A stretch of DNA of 64,000 nt from NCBI GenBank assembly GCA_037127315.1, contig JBBBDQ010000403.1:620001-684000 (forward strand), in the 5' to 3' direction. A program made the position numbers and the translations under genes. Shown one piece after another: positions 20,747 to 31,924 of the stretch (positions are counted from its first letter, which is position 1; every line of letters starts with the position of its first letter). Below the pieces are notes generated by a model that worked only from the letters and a program-made list of their open reading frames with translations, was not told the DNA's origin and did not search any database. This DNA is from Ascarosepion bandense (Eukaryota; Mollusca; Cephalopoda; Sepiida; Sepiidae).

Positions 20747-21051
20747 GATGTACGTTGTGGTGCAGTGGATATCGATTCGGAACGACAAATCAAGGTGTCG
20801 AGTTCGAATTCCAGTTGAATTCCTTGCATTCACTTATGCACAAATACCCTTGGGAAAGGTATTCATCCACCTCTTCTCTCCAGTTATGGGTTAAATAACA
20901 GAACAGATTGGGTTCTATAGCCTTGGTCGGCAACCAGTCTACCGCAGAAAGCAATGGCAACCTACTGTGGGATAATCTTCTGCTCAGCAGTCATGTCTCT
21001 TTCGAGACATGATCGCCCAAGCGTGTATCACGTATGTCACTTAACTGACTG
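20747..21051 (+). mobile_element. tRNA-derived SINE, copy S7
   Basis: Full-length copy with A box TGGTGCAGTGG, B box GAGTTCGAATTCC, body, 3' hairpin and ACTTAACTGACTGA end. Confidence 0.9.
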
Positions 21052-21211
21052 AATATAATAGTTGAAAACATAATTAAAGCTTGTAATTGTCATAAAGTGG
21101 GGGACCGGTTTTCTATTGTTATGAAGTAATAAACTGATCCCCCACTAATTGTACTTAATATAATAACGTAATATAATCTATCTCTTCTCACTTCAGCTAA
21201 AGGTCAAAGAA

Positions 21212-21354
21212 AAGGACAGACTGGGTTCTGGAAGCAGTCTACCGCAGAAAGCAATGGCAATCTACTACGGGATAATCTTCTATCCAGTCAGTCATGTATC
21301 TTTCGAGACATGATCGTCCAAAGCGTGTTTTACGTATGGCACTTAACTGACTGG
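21212..21354 (+). mobile_element. tRNA-SINE, 3' half (copy S8)
   Basis: Starts in the body (GGACAGACTGGGTTCT) and ends ACTTAACTGACTGG. The 3' hairpin is near intact. Confidence 0.85.
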
Positions 21355-21434
21355 TATAAACTCATTCCTACAGCCGAAATATTAGAAGCTTCATCACTAT
21401 TTTCATAGAGAGTGTTTAGACGAACTACTTTATT

Positions 21435-21850
21435 TTAGTTCCACCAGTTATAACCTTCACGACTAAAACCTGACATGCCACGCACATTGTAGTTAGCTAC
21501 CGTCATTTCCTTCGTATTCCATTGGTGAGATGTAAGTTCCACTCGAGCAGCTTCTTCCAACCAAGCGCTGCTCTGTGGAACAGATTTCCCAAAGAATGCT
21601 TCTTCGAATGCTTCACTACAACCTTGACTTCTTATTGTAGGGTTAACCGTCAATTCATATTCCCATAGAATATGCTTCTTACTGTGTAACCCTCTACTTT
21701 GAGTGGCTCTTGAGCCTTGTACAGGGTGAGCATCATTGCAAACGGAATGTGGCACGCAAATGGAATTGGACATCAAAATTCATTTCTTTTGGGACACCAT
21801 AGACAACAGCGACTGATCCTGGTCTCTGTTCAAGTGCTATGGGAAAGGTT
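21435..21850 (-). pseudogene. Unrecognised coding-like remnant
   Basis: Minus-strand frame from about 21775 to a TAA at 21435 is open for some 112 codons and looks like real protein: HILWEYELTVNPTIRSQGC, then SEAFEEAFF, a Trp-containing SSAWLEEAARVE, TSHQWNTKE, and the C-terminal GYNWWN. Further codons upstream in a second frame (VYGVPKEMNFDVQFHL, near 21845-21780) read straight into it, so a frameshift near 21740 is likely. It lies between a SINE and a Jockey-like fragment and matches neither. I do not recognise the family. It could be a last exon of a host gene, a processed pseudogene, or part of an unknown element. Confidence 0.5.
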
Positions 21851-21867
21851 GCTGCTTGTTTTTTATA

Positions 21868-22345
21868 TAATCGTTTCCCACCAAGCAAGGTATTACTGCC
21901 ACTGGTGCGCAAGGATTACATAAGAGAAGAATGGAAAGAAAGAGGAACAGGTCACTGGGGTTGTCGGAAAATGGGTAAGAGAAGGACGGAAACACTGGTG
22001 TGAAGAGGGCTGCGTGAGAGTAGCGCGTAAAGGGAGAAGAACAAGATACAGGGTGTGTCGGGGAAAAGATGGGGGACAAAAAGATAAGATGTTGCATTTA
22101 AACTCTTGGAGACTGTAGCTATCAGAGAAGCTAGAAAGGGAGTTCCACAGACAGAAAGCGCGAGAAAAGAAACTGATGGAGTAGAAGTTGCAGTTACATT
22201 TGATTGTTTTTACTGTAAAAGGGCGAGACCTAGTTGCCAGTCTAGTAGCTCGAGTAAATTCGTACAGAGAGGGCACCAGGGATCTAAGCCCGTATATGCT
22301 TTCGGGCATGTCTTACTGGAACTATTTAAATTACGCAATTAAGAA
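21868..22345 (-). mobile_element. Jockey-like LINE 3' end
   Basis: Minus-strand copy. The frame 22309-21893 reads EFTRATRLATRSRPFTVKTIKCNCNFYSISFFSRA in pieces, followed by LWNSLSSF and NLQEFKCN-like codons and the 3' UTR. The terminal motif at 21868-21905 is mutated relative to GGCGGTACCGCC. Confidence 0.8.
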
Positions 22346-23930
22346 TTTTTTTTGGTGGTGGTGTTATAGTAGCATTTATGCGGTCACATGCATGAACAGA
22401 ATATGGCACTAAGCCGACTTTAAGGAGAGATTCCAACGCGTATGCCGGACTAAAAACAAAAACTACTGACAATTTCTCTGTTGGGATGCATAAAACATTC
22501 CAGATTAGCCTTCCTTTTTATGTGAGGCACGGCCTAGGGGCACGCCCCTGGAGTTCCGCACACTATACTTTTAATCACGACAAACTGGCGTCCTAGCTGA
22601 GACAGGTAATATAGGTGAGATGATTGTAAAACGACCTCTCTGTTTTACATTCTTAATACAAATTTTAGATTTCGAAATAAACCTGCCGGCAAACGGTTAA
22701 GAGAGTGGAAGGAATTTAATGCCAGTCTCTCAGTTACCAAAAGAGGGCATATCATGAAATTCGACACACATTTCGACATAAACATTAACTACTAATGGCA
22801 TCATTCAAACAGGTGATTTACTAGCAAACGTATTGTAATTTCATTGTCCTGGAGCGTGTTCGAGATTGACCAAACAAAACAGATCTTTTCATGTAAACAT
22901 AGCTCTTGTCATTTATGATGTCTAAACAAACGAAGCTTTGGCAAGTTCAGCTCTCACGTCCCATGCAGACAGTTTATTTGCATTTCGGTGGTGCACTTAT
23001 TTCATTAATATACGAAATTGACAGGATTAAGAATAACCGTTTCCATACAGGAAACATTCGCCATTCATTGATCGAACAGATAGCGTTACCCTCGATCGAA
23101 ATTTATAAAAAAAATATTTCTCTTAAACAGTTTGTCAGGAAAATATGTTGATTGGTTGATTTTGTTTGGCGACATATCAACATCGCTATGGGTTAATTAA
23201 TGCTCAAATCAAGATATTTTTACGTAATTTTATGATTTTAAATACAGATATTTTGTACAAAATTTTATACTCTTAGATTAAACGTATGTTAGATATATAG
23301 TTTATAGATCTTAAATAGTATTCTTGTTAATTTTACAATAAAAATGTATTTTTAATTTTTTTAATATATAACATAATTATAAAAATGGATTGTTACTTCT
23401 TTAATTATAAAAAGGACTTGTTTTTTTTTTTTTTTTTTTTTTGCTTGGGTGGTTCACTATTTTGCCATTGCTGGGACCCTAACAGATGCTACCACCGCGG
23501 GATAGGGTGAACAACAGTAGCTAAGAGGTGGTTCTGCGCTCCTCAAAACAGAGGCTTTGCTGCCGGATGTAGTTTATCGTCATGCCCAGAAAAATGTGTC
23601 CTAAGGACTTTGTTATTTCTCTTTTTAATACCAATTGGAGTTTATTTCTTAATTTTTCCTTTACGTTAATCTAGAAAGTTGACATTTTGAGTATATCGTT
23701 ATTTTCCCTTCTAGTTACACGCGTTATTCATTTTTGTTGCCGTTACTCTTGAAGGCATTAAAATGATTTCGCTTGTGTTATTTGGTAAAATTATTTATTC
23801 ATGATTTCGTAGCGCCAGACTATAGGATCTGATATGGTATTGTTTTCGTTAAGACTTAGAATATTCATTCACTCGAAGCTATATTTAATCTCTGATATGA
23901 GAAAACAGTTGCACATCTAAACTTATTTAG
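22346..23930. other. No recognisable gene
   Basis: AT-rich with a poly-T run at 23421-23442. The open frame at 22906-23151 has no recognisable domain. Confidence 0.45.
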
Positions 23931-24640
23931 AAATGGAACTTTGTCTGTGTGTGTGTGTGTCTGTGTGTGTGTCCGTTACCTATAGACTCCAAAACGGCTG
24001 AACCGATTTTCTTGAAAATTTACACAGTTGTACTATTAGCGTCTGCGAGTGTTCTTACCTAGGTTTTGCGTCAAGGTACCCCCAATAAATATCGAAAATC
24101 GATAATCGAAAAAATCGGGTTTATAGAAGGAGTGGTCCGATTTTAATCAAATTTGATACACTCATAGACAAAGACATAAAAAACGACATTCAGAAGTTTC
24201 AAGGTTGCAGTTCTTACAATTGTGCAGAAAATCGATTATATATATATATATATATATAAGGCAAGATGTTTGTGTGTGTGTCTGTCTATCTGCCTGTATG
24301 TCTGTATTTTTTTCAGCCTTTTTATTTTTGTTTCGGGTTTGGCTCTAAGTAGGTATAATTGTAGTTCTTAATCTCAGCCATGATACTATTTACTCAGAGA
24401 ACTTATTTAGCCTTCAAAATTCAGTTTACGACGAAAAAAACTTATTTGATATCGATACCAGGAAATCAAAATTTGACTTACATCCATTCATTTTTCTTTC
24501 AGTCTACGGTTTTGCTTCAACTGGAAACAACTATTGCTTTTTAGTCTTTCGTGCCAACGTCCAAAGAGTCTGAGCTCCAGGAACATGGATTAGTTTTAAA
24601 GCTTTCATTACACCCGAGCAACGCCGGGCTATACTGCTAG
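23931..24640 (+). mobile_element. Non-autonomous Helitron, copy 1
   Basis: About 710 bp, matched along nearly its full length by 59913-60614. The 3' end has the Helitron hallmarks: a GC-rich hairpin region CCCGAGCAACGCCGGG followed by a short spacer and a terminal CTAG. The 5' part has a (TG)n stretch and CCGTTACCTATAGACTCC. No Rep/helicase frame is present, so it depends on a partner. The 5' boundary is approximate. Confidence 0.8.
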
Positions 24641-24656
24641 TAGCTGATCGTGCAGA

Positions 24657-25070
24657 CATTTCTAAACAGGGTTAGACGGCATATATATGGCAATCCAGAG
24701 CTTAGTCCTGGGTATGATGATAAACTACATCTAGCAGCAAGGCCAGTGATCAGGAGACTGGAGGTTTTGAGGAGCATGGAATCACCTCTTAATTGCTATT
24801 GTTCCCAAAACAAAACACTATGAAAGTATAAAAATATATTTTGTAGAGGACAAATACCAGTAATAGATTTTTATATAAAAAGAATGATCAACAATACGTA
24901 TTTATAATAAAATGACCAACAATACATCTTTAAAGGAAAATGACCAGCAATACATTTTATCTGTAGTTGAAGAAGTCATAAAAATGCGTTCAAAATATAT
25001 TTAGCTGATAAAATTGTGCTAAAAATACATATCTACATTAAATAACATATAGTGGTTGATATGTGTAGCA
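24657..25070 (+). repeat. Unnamed dispersed repeat, copy 2
   Basis: Best copy of the repeat also at 14190 and 36525. It starts near ACAGGGTTAGACGGC, has AGTCCTGGGTATGATG, the CCTCTTAATTGC block, a run of ACCAACAATAC-like motifs, and ends in the shared SINE tail (ATTAAATAACATATAGTGG). It contains no frame. Confidence 0.55.
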
Positions 25071-25219
25071 GACATGAGATACAACCTGGGATTAGCAGTA
25101 CTGTTTGCGACTTGTCTTGTCCCCGCCAAAAGAGAGCCCGTATTTGCTTAGCGTGTAAAGCTACTGCAGCTAAAATGAAGTTAAAAGAAAAAGCACTTAC
25201 CGCGGTATTTATTCTTGTA

Positions 25220-25948
25220 ATATAAAAATTGTGGCACGAAGCCGAAAAAAGGGGAGGGTTAGAGGTTGGTTTTCACTTAACTATCCTGTACCTAGCTAAA
25301 CACTATCACGGCCCATTCACTCATTACAATTTGCTCAATCACCAAAAGGACCCAGCCATCATCTCCAAATCCTTCATACACCACAATACCACATATTTAC
25401 GAGGGACTCCTAAAAACGGGGAAAACCCATGACAATAAAAATACAATATAATACATAATTTAAAAGATTTAATGAAGAATGAAATGATGGGAGGGGGATG
25501 AACCCATAAAACAAACTGAAAATACAAATTTTGAACTAAAATAATAAACAATGTTAGGAAGACCCGTTCACCCCCCCCCCCCCACCGCAAAAAAAAAGAG
25601 TGGCCGCTGTATTCTGCCAAATGACGAAATCAAGAAGCACACTCGCTAATGGAGTGCGAAGGCGGGGGGTAAAAATTAATGGAATGGGACAATAAAAGGC
25701 TGAACCAGCCGAGATAAAAAGGAGGCCAAAACAATCTGGGGAGGTTGGGAATCTCGACTTGGATCATAACATAAGAGAAAGCCGGGTACAGGCTAGGAAC
25801 ACATTCATTCACTTTAACTAGGTACACAAAAGAGAGCTACCTTTAACAGGGGAGGGTTCGACAGGAATCCACCCCGATGCAACTAGCAGATCTAAAAGAG
25901 AAAATCAAGACTAGCTCCGTTCCCGCGAATCAGGCTCGCCACATTTAC
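25220..25948 (-). other. Probable 3' UTR of the Tx1-like element
   Basis: Intermediate base composition with C-rich and A-rich runs (a C run near 25569, then an A run). Only short frames occur. It is assigned to the element by position and composition only. Confidence 0.4.
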
Positions 25949-28900
25949 TCACCTTTTGTTGAAGTCTGTCGAAGTCAAACGTTTCCAATCAGTTCTAATC
26001 CTTATTTTGAGCATCAGCTCAAAATAGCGGATCAGATCCTGATGTGAAAGACGCAGACCTCGCAAGACTTCCTCCTTCCGCGTCGTCCAAATCACCATTC
26101 GAGCCGTGGCTAGCAGCGACAGAAACACCATACGCTTCATCCCAGAAAACGGGGGCGACACATCGCGAATGCACGATCAATGAGCACAAGCTCTCGCGGC
26201 GTGATACGAGCAGTCAACTCGTCGACCCGGTCCCATAGAGGGCGAACCCGTAAACAATGGTAGAAGGCCTGCGAAGCCGTTTTTTCCAAGCCAAGGTCGC
26301 AGCGTTCACAATCTGGCAAATCCGCCAGGCTCCATATGAAGGCCTTGTCATTGAGAGGCAACCGATTTCGAGCCAATCACCAGGTGAGCGAAAACTTACC
26401 TGGCGCCCAAGACCAGAACTAGCGAAACTCATCCTCCGACAAGCGCAGCACATCACGTAAGGAATCCTTCGCGACGCCCTCCACAAACCCACGATAGAAG
26501 ACTCTCCTAGGCCGTGAAAAGTCACTGGACCATGGAATGGCCACCAAGGCCGCCAGACATTTGAGGAGAAAACTCGATCGCCCTCGAGGCTTACGGCACC
26601 GCCTCGAGATGGGGGGAGTGATAGTAAGGCTAGGGAAAATATCCCTCACTACCTCCGCCAGCAATGAGTCTTCCAAAATCGCTCGCCTGAGAAAAACCAA
26701 CCTTGACGCAACCTTATGGCCCATCAGGTATGGCATTCCCAGACCCCCATGATACGGACGTTCGTAACTGACACGTTTGTCGACGTAGTGCTTGCGTTCT
26801 CATCACAGAATGGAGAATAGCAAACGCTCGATCGCCTCCCTACGTCGTTTACAAAGTGGAAGTACTGACAACGGGTAAAGGATAATGGGAAAGCCGTATG
26901 TAGCACACGCCTCAGCCAAACCCTTTAAGAACAAATTCCTTCGACGCCAAGTCTTGCCTGACGCGTCTACATTTGCCAGTACTTAAGACCAATTTTTCTC
27001 TAACTGTATGTCGGGCCCGAACCACACTCCAAGAATGCGGACCGGGCCGTCCGTCCAGTCGAAGGGCCCCGGGAGGGTAACACCCTTCCAGGCACCTAAC
27101 AGCAAGCCGGACGACTTGTTGCGGTTAATCTTGGCCCCTGTCACCTGTTCGTACTGTTCAAGCGCCTTCTGTACCACCTCGATCTCATTCCGGGAGGACA
27201 CGAAAGTAGTGACATACGCGGAAACCCTGGCTCGAGCACCACCAGGGACAACGATTCCACGTAGGGCCGGATTGCACGCCCTGTCCCTTAGCCGGCGAAG
27301 GAGAGGCTTCAACGCCAAAGCATAAAGTAGGGGTGACAGTGGACAACCCTGTCAGACCGACCTAGACAGCGCCAGAACGCCCGACAACTTTCCGTTCGCC
27401 ATTACCACAGCCGTGGGGGATTGATACAGAAGGCTAATCCAGCGGCGGAAGTTGGTTTTGAATCCAGCTGCCTGCAGGACAGCCGCCAGGTAACGATGGT
27501 CAACCCTATCAAATGCCTTGGACTGATCTAAACGGATCAGCACGGCTTGTTCGTCGTCTTTTATCCCCTCTATGATCGTGCGCATCAGATGCAGGTTGCT
27601 CTGAATTGTTCGGCCCTTCACAGCACAAGTCTGCTCAGGTCCCAACAGAGACTTGGCAACTAATTGCAAACGATTTTGCAAGATCTTGGCCAAAATCTTT
27701 AACTATGTGTTTAACAGAATTATGGGCCGGTAACCCACTAACTCCCTCCCCACATCCTTGCCTTTTCTCAACAGCGTGATCACACCCCTGGTGAACTGGT
27801 TGGGGATGGACCCCTGCCGGAACCAGTTGTTGAACACGACAGTCAAAATCGAGACAAAGATGTGCGACAGCCAACAAGTACAATTCATAGGGCAAACCAT
27901 CGAGACTCGGCGATTTGCCTCTGCCGACCTTCTTCAAAGCCGCGTAGACTTCGCCCTCCGTAATCTCTCCCGCGCAGCTAGCTGCATCAGCCGGCAAAAG
28001 CCGGGGGAAGTCAGCCAAATAGCTACGAAACTCCTCATCACGGAGACCAGGCTCCTTGGTAAACAGGATCTCGAAATGCCGCCGAAACTCCTCGCACATG
28101 TCGTCAGTCGACCGAAGAGTGTGTCCCTCCGGGTTGCGAACCTCTCGAATGTACCGGTCGCCGCCTCGGCGAATCTCTTCCTTGCGCAGCTCTGCGCCCA
28201 TATTCACAGCTTCGGAAGACATCTTGCTTAACTTATGTCTAACTACCTGGCCCATGTAACGATCGCTATTCGACCGTTCCACGGCCTCCTTAACTATAGC
28301 TATCTCTAGGGGATCCCCACCAGCCACCGCCCGGGAGTAATTAGCTCTGTCTTCACCTTGTCAGCCTTATCTAGTTTGAGCCGTTTGCTGAACTTGGTAG
28401 TGAAAGACCTAATACTATTCTTAAGGTTCTCCCACCACTTATACACGATGACTCCCCCAGTTAACGCCCGCTGCACTAAGTTAATTAGCTGGCACCGGAA
28501 GTCCGGCCTGTCTAGTAAGGACACGTTGAACTTCCAGTAACCAGCCATTCTAGCCATATTTTCTAAATTTACCCGGGCACAAACAAGTTTGTGGTCCGAG
28601 TAACCTAACCAGTGGAACGTGGGACAATCTAAAAGATTTATGTTGGCTTCACGAACTAACATTCTATCAAGGTAGCTAGCCACCTTGGTAGAAGGTAAAC
28701 TATTAGCCCACGTCCACATCTTCCCACCCTTGTGATCGACCCGGTATCTATCGACAAGACCGAAATCCTCGATGAGATCGACCAAGCTACGATCACGTCC
28801 CTTCCCTCTAGCTCCCCACCCTCTATCCAACTTAGGGTCCAGGATGGCATTCCAGTCCCCCACTAAGACGAGTCGCGTTGAATCCACCAGGAAGGGCTCC

Positions 28901-29268
28901 AACCGTCGAAAAAACAAGACGCGCTCCTCCCGGTCGTTGGGCGCATAAATCGCAACCAGTCGAAACGCATTGCTTTTCACTGCAATATCGGCCACGATCA
29001 GCCGGCCCTCGGCACCGACATGGACAAGATCCACCTTCGCGTCCAGGGTACGCTTAACTAGCAAAGAAACTCCTCTGGCCAGCCGGTTCCCATATGCTGA
29101 ATAGACAAAATCGTTAGACAGCACACAGGCATCGGCCTTGCAAACAAAGTGAGTCTCTTGGATCGCGGCGACATCCACACTAAAGGACAAGCGATCCCGA
29201 AGCAGGCGAGCGGCCTTATTCCGATCCCTAAGGCACTTCACATTCATACTGGCTAACTTAATTGACAT
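25949..29268 (-). pseudogene. Tx1-like ORF2: endonuclease + reverse transcriptase, broken
   Basis: Starts at an ATG (29268), 30 bp after the ORF1 stop. The endonuclease frame (29268-28306) is intact with IQETH, YAPND, GDWNAILDP, SYLDRML and YSDHKLV, the catalytic residues of APE-type nucleases. The RT follows in pieces: GKSPSLDGLPYE (about 27905), LVGYRPIILLNT then a stop, QTCAVKGRTIQ, LIRLDQSKAFDRVDH, a stop just before QGCPLSPLLYA, and the palm motif near 27214. There SAYVTTFVSS appears where related elements have SAYADD followed by TTFVSS, consistent with a 9-bp in-frame loss of the catalytic A-D-D. C-terminal codons near 26300 give CERC and AFYHC, a Cys/His feature of L1/Tx1 RTs. Confidence 0.85.
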
Positions 29269-29298
29269 CTTTTAAACATGAAAAGAGAAAGTAGAAAA

Positions 29299-31113
29299 TT
29301 ACTTCTGGTCACATACAGAGCGAAAATCTGTGGGAACAGGGACCCCGACGGATTGTCCCAGAGAACCAGTGCCAATATGGGACGTAATTCGCCCGTCCAG
29401 GACAATTCCGCCGACGTCCGTGGGGAAAGTTAATTTTACGGCCCTGTAAAGAGAGGAGTGGAGGATGACAGGGACCCTCCCCGCACAAAAATCCGTTAGT
29501 TTCTTTAAATAATTTGTGCCCGTTTGGGCCATTTTTATCTTAGGATATGCCTCAACGGCCCCCTGAATAAAATCCCAGGCTTTCAAATTACCCCCAGTAC
29601 TCCTTATCAGTGTGAGTGTGAGTACCCCGGGGCACCTGGGAAATTGGTAAGGTCTTCAACTGACTTTCCGTCAATTGTATTAAGTTTGAATAACGGCCTT
29701 AGAAGGGTCCTCTTCTGGGAAGAAAGGTCCCTCTCCAAGGCCGCTCTATTTATAACACAACTGCCTGCTTTTTTAAAAGGATTGTCCTTTTTCTTTTTCC
29801 CTTTTTTTGCTTTTCCTTTTTCTGCTTTTTGTTGGGGTTACCAATGTTGGGGGAGGGTTGATCCAATTTCGGGGAGAGAGGTTCTGGCTGAGAGGAGGGT
29901 GTGGGTAAAGGTGTAGAGATAACTCTCACTGTGGAGGCAGATTAGCTTCTTCCCCCCGCAGGAGCTGCTCGTACCGGTGATGCAGGGGCGGATTGTGTCT
30001 TAGTGGTAATCCTGACTCGTTCCGCCCTGCCTCGTTCAATTTCTTCTGTCTTTCCTTTATTTTTTTGTATTTCCTCCTCCTCCTTCTCCTCCTCCTCCCT
30101 CCCTTTTTTAAGCGATGAGGAACGCGGGGGAGGCATTTCGTCCATATTCGTTTTTGTTTCAGAAATTTGTTTCTCTTGTTGTTGTTGCTGTTGCTGTTTC
30201 TGATTTTTCATTTTATTTGGCGACGTAACCTTTTTAGTTGGGTCCTGCTGAGGAGAAGGGGAGGTTGTTTTTTTCCCCACTTCTCACCACCTCCGTCCGC
30301 TCACTCGGAATTTTTGGTGGGGTCAGGTTTTTTAGTTTCTGCTTCCGGTGCTTTTGCCACCGGCGGTGCCGACGTTGGTACCTGCTCCTTCTCCAATTTT
30401 CTTCCGGGGCATGCCTTGAATATATATCCCGCTGTACTACACGCCCAACAATGTGGTCTCCGACCCTCCATCATTACAAATAACTTTCTTCCTCGACAGA
30501 ACAAAATATCGGGGACTTTCAAAAAATTCGGTCTATCCACCGTCACATGTAAACATATGTCCTCAGTTGGAACTCCCGCCTTGCTTGTTACACGAGAAAC
30601 CTGATCTACGGCACCGAACTGAGAGAAGAAGGCCCCCACATGGTCGCAACTTATCTCAATAGGTACTCCGTGCACAACAATTCGTGTCCTTCGGGTTCCT
30701 AAATATTCAGTTGACATCCTGATCCCTTTGGCCGTTAGTGTGTTTCTGGCCAATGTTTTGGCTTCCTCCTCGGATCCTAACAATATGTCCCACATAGCCC
30801 GGGACCTTCTGGCTAAAAGTTTGGGTATTATGTTAAGGCATTTCAGCGCCTCTTCCATATTCTCCCTGCTGACGCCCGTAAACTTCCGTGTTTTTTTCGT
30901 CAGACGTCAGCAGAGATATCGTCTTGGCCGCAATGACAGAAACAACATCTGGTATAACCAAGAGTTCATTGTCTTTAATGAACTCTTTTTATTTTTCATG
31001 CATATCCTTATAAAATGCAGGGTCCTTTTTTGTGGAGTTTTATTCCACACCGACGGTGCGGGAGCCACCGCCGGCGCCGCATATGAAGTAGATGGCTGGG
31101 GAGACAGATCCAT
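29299..31113 (-). pseudogene. Tx1-like ORF1 (RNA-binding, CCHC), broken
   Basis: The N-terminus at 31113 (MDLSPQPSTS) reads in one frame to 30301 with a single TGA at 30907-30909 in a CGA-like context. Residues about 75-270 include an RRM-like stretch (RIVVHGVPIEI ... HVGAFFSQFGAVDQV) and a zinc knuckle CWACSTAGYIFKAC in which the usual His of CX2CX4HX4C is Tyr. After a frameshift a Gln/Lys/Glu-rich linker follows (30280-29942), then a Lys-rich segment (about 29935-29610), then a compact, stop-free domain of 95 residues (29586-29299; FCAGRVPVILHSSLYRAVKL) that I cannot assign. This is the nucleic-acid-binding protein of the retrotransposon particle. Confidence 0.75.
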
Positions 31114-31124
31114 ATTGAAATCAG

Positions 31125-31388
31125 ACAGCCGAGTTCGAATTCCAGTTGAATTCATTGCATTCGCTTACGCGCAAATACCCTTGGGAAAGGTACTAATCCG
31201 ACACTTCCTTCCAGTTATGGGTTAAATAACAGGACAGATTGGGTTCTATAGCCTTGGTCGGCAACCAGTCTACCGCAGAAAGCAATGGCAACCTACTGCG
31301 GGATAATCTTCTGCCCAGTCAGTCATGTCACTTTCGAGACATGATCGCTTAAGCGTGTTTCACGTACGGCACTGAACTGACTGACTGA
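31125..31388 (+). mobile_element. tRNA-SINE lacking its 5' end (copy S9)
   Basis: Begins at the B box (CCGAGTTCGAATTCC) directly beside the start of the Tx1-like ORF1. Body, 3' hairpin variant and ACTGAACTGACTGACTGA end are present. The missing A box suggests 5' truncation, or removal when the Tx1-like element inserted. Confidence 0.85.
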
Positions 31389-31924
31389 GTGGGAGAAAAA
31401 CAGAACGTTCACGCTTGCTGGCTGAAACGTCTATCAGCGAGATTTTCAGACAGAGCTCAAGAAGGAAAGACTTGCTTGGAATACCAGCTGGGAGAACCAC
31501 AATTCAGTTGCTGTTTTAAGTTTATTTTGCCACAATATGCCAATAAACAATCAACTAGCCAACAAACATGAAAGAACTCTTACATGACATCGATCCATAT
31601 AATATCCTACAATGTCTTAAAGAAATCAAACTATTCCAAAATATAACTTCCACAAATCTACAACATAAAACATACATATCACTGTCTCTAATATTCGTTT
31701 CCAGATGAATATTGACTGACATTAATCCATTTAATGTCCTACAATTTCTTTAAGAAATCAAACTGTATTCAAAAATATAACTTCCACACATCTACAACAT
31801 AAAACATACATATCACTGTCTCTATTAATTATATCCACAAAAACATTTTTATGCACAAAAACTGAGTATAATCTACCATGTATTCTATTGTGAAAGCAGA
31901 ATAACATATGTCATATTTTTATTA
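31389..31924. repeat. Intergenic with a diverged direct repeat
   Basis: Two copies of a segment (about 31610-31705 and 31735-31822) share TCTTTAAGAAATCAAACT-like, AAATATAACTTCCACA and CTACAACATAAAACATACAT blocks. No gene was found. Confidence 0.6.

Larger units (their letters stand above)
25220..31118 (-). mobile_element. Tx1/L1-like LINE, nearly complete but inactive
   Basis: A minus-strand element of about 5.9 kb: ORF1 (31113 to about 29299), a 30-bp gap, ORF2 with endonuclease and RT (29268 to about 25950), and a probable 3' UTR to about 25220 (limit uncertain). The Tx1-like assignment rests on the APE-type endonuclease, the RT blocks, a Cys/His C-terminal region and a CCHC-bearing ORF1. 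The element is far richer in G+C and CpG than its surroundings. It is dead through several stops, frameshifts and a damaged catalytic site. Confidence 0.85.

Noticed and set aside
26044..28259. Plus-strand frames across the Tx1-like element
   Set aside because: They are antisense shadows in a GC-rich region; the minus strand carries the recognisable endonuclease and RT motifs.
30167..30480. Plus-strand frame rich in Leu (LLLLLLLL) as a membrane protein
   Set aside because: It is antisense to the Gln-rich linker of the Tx1-like ORF1.
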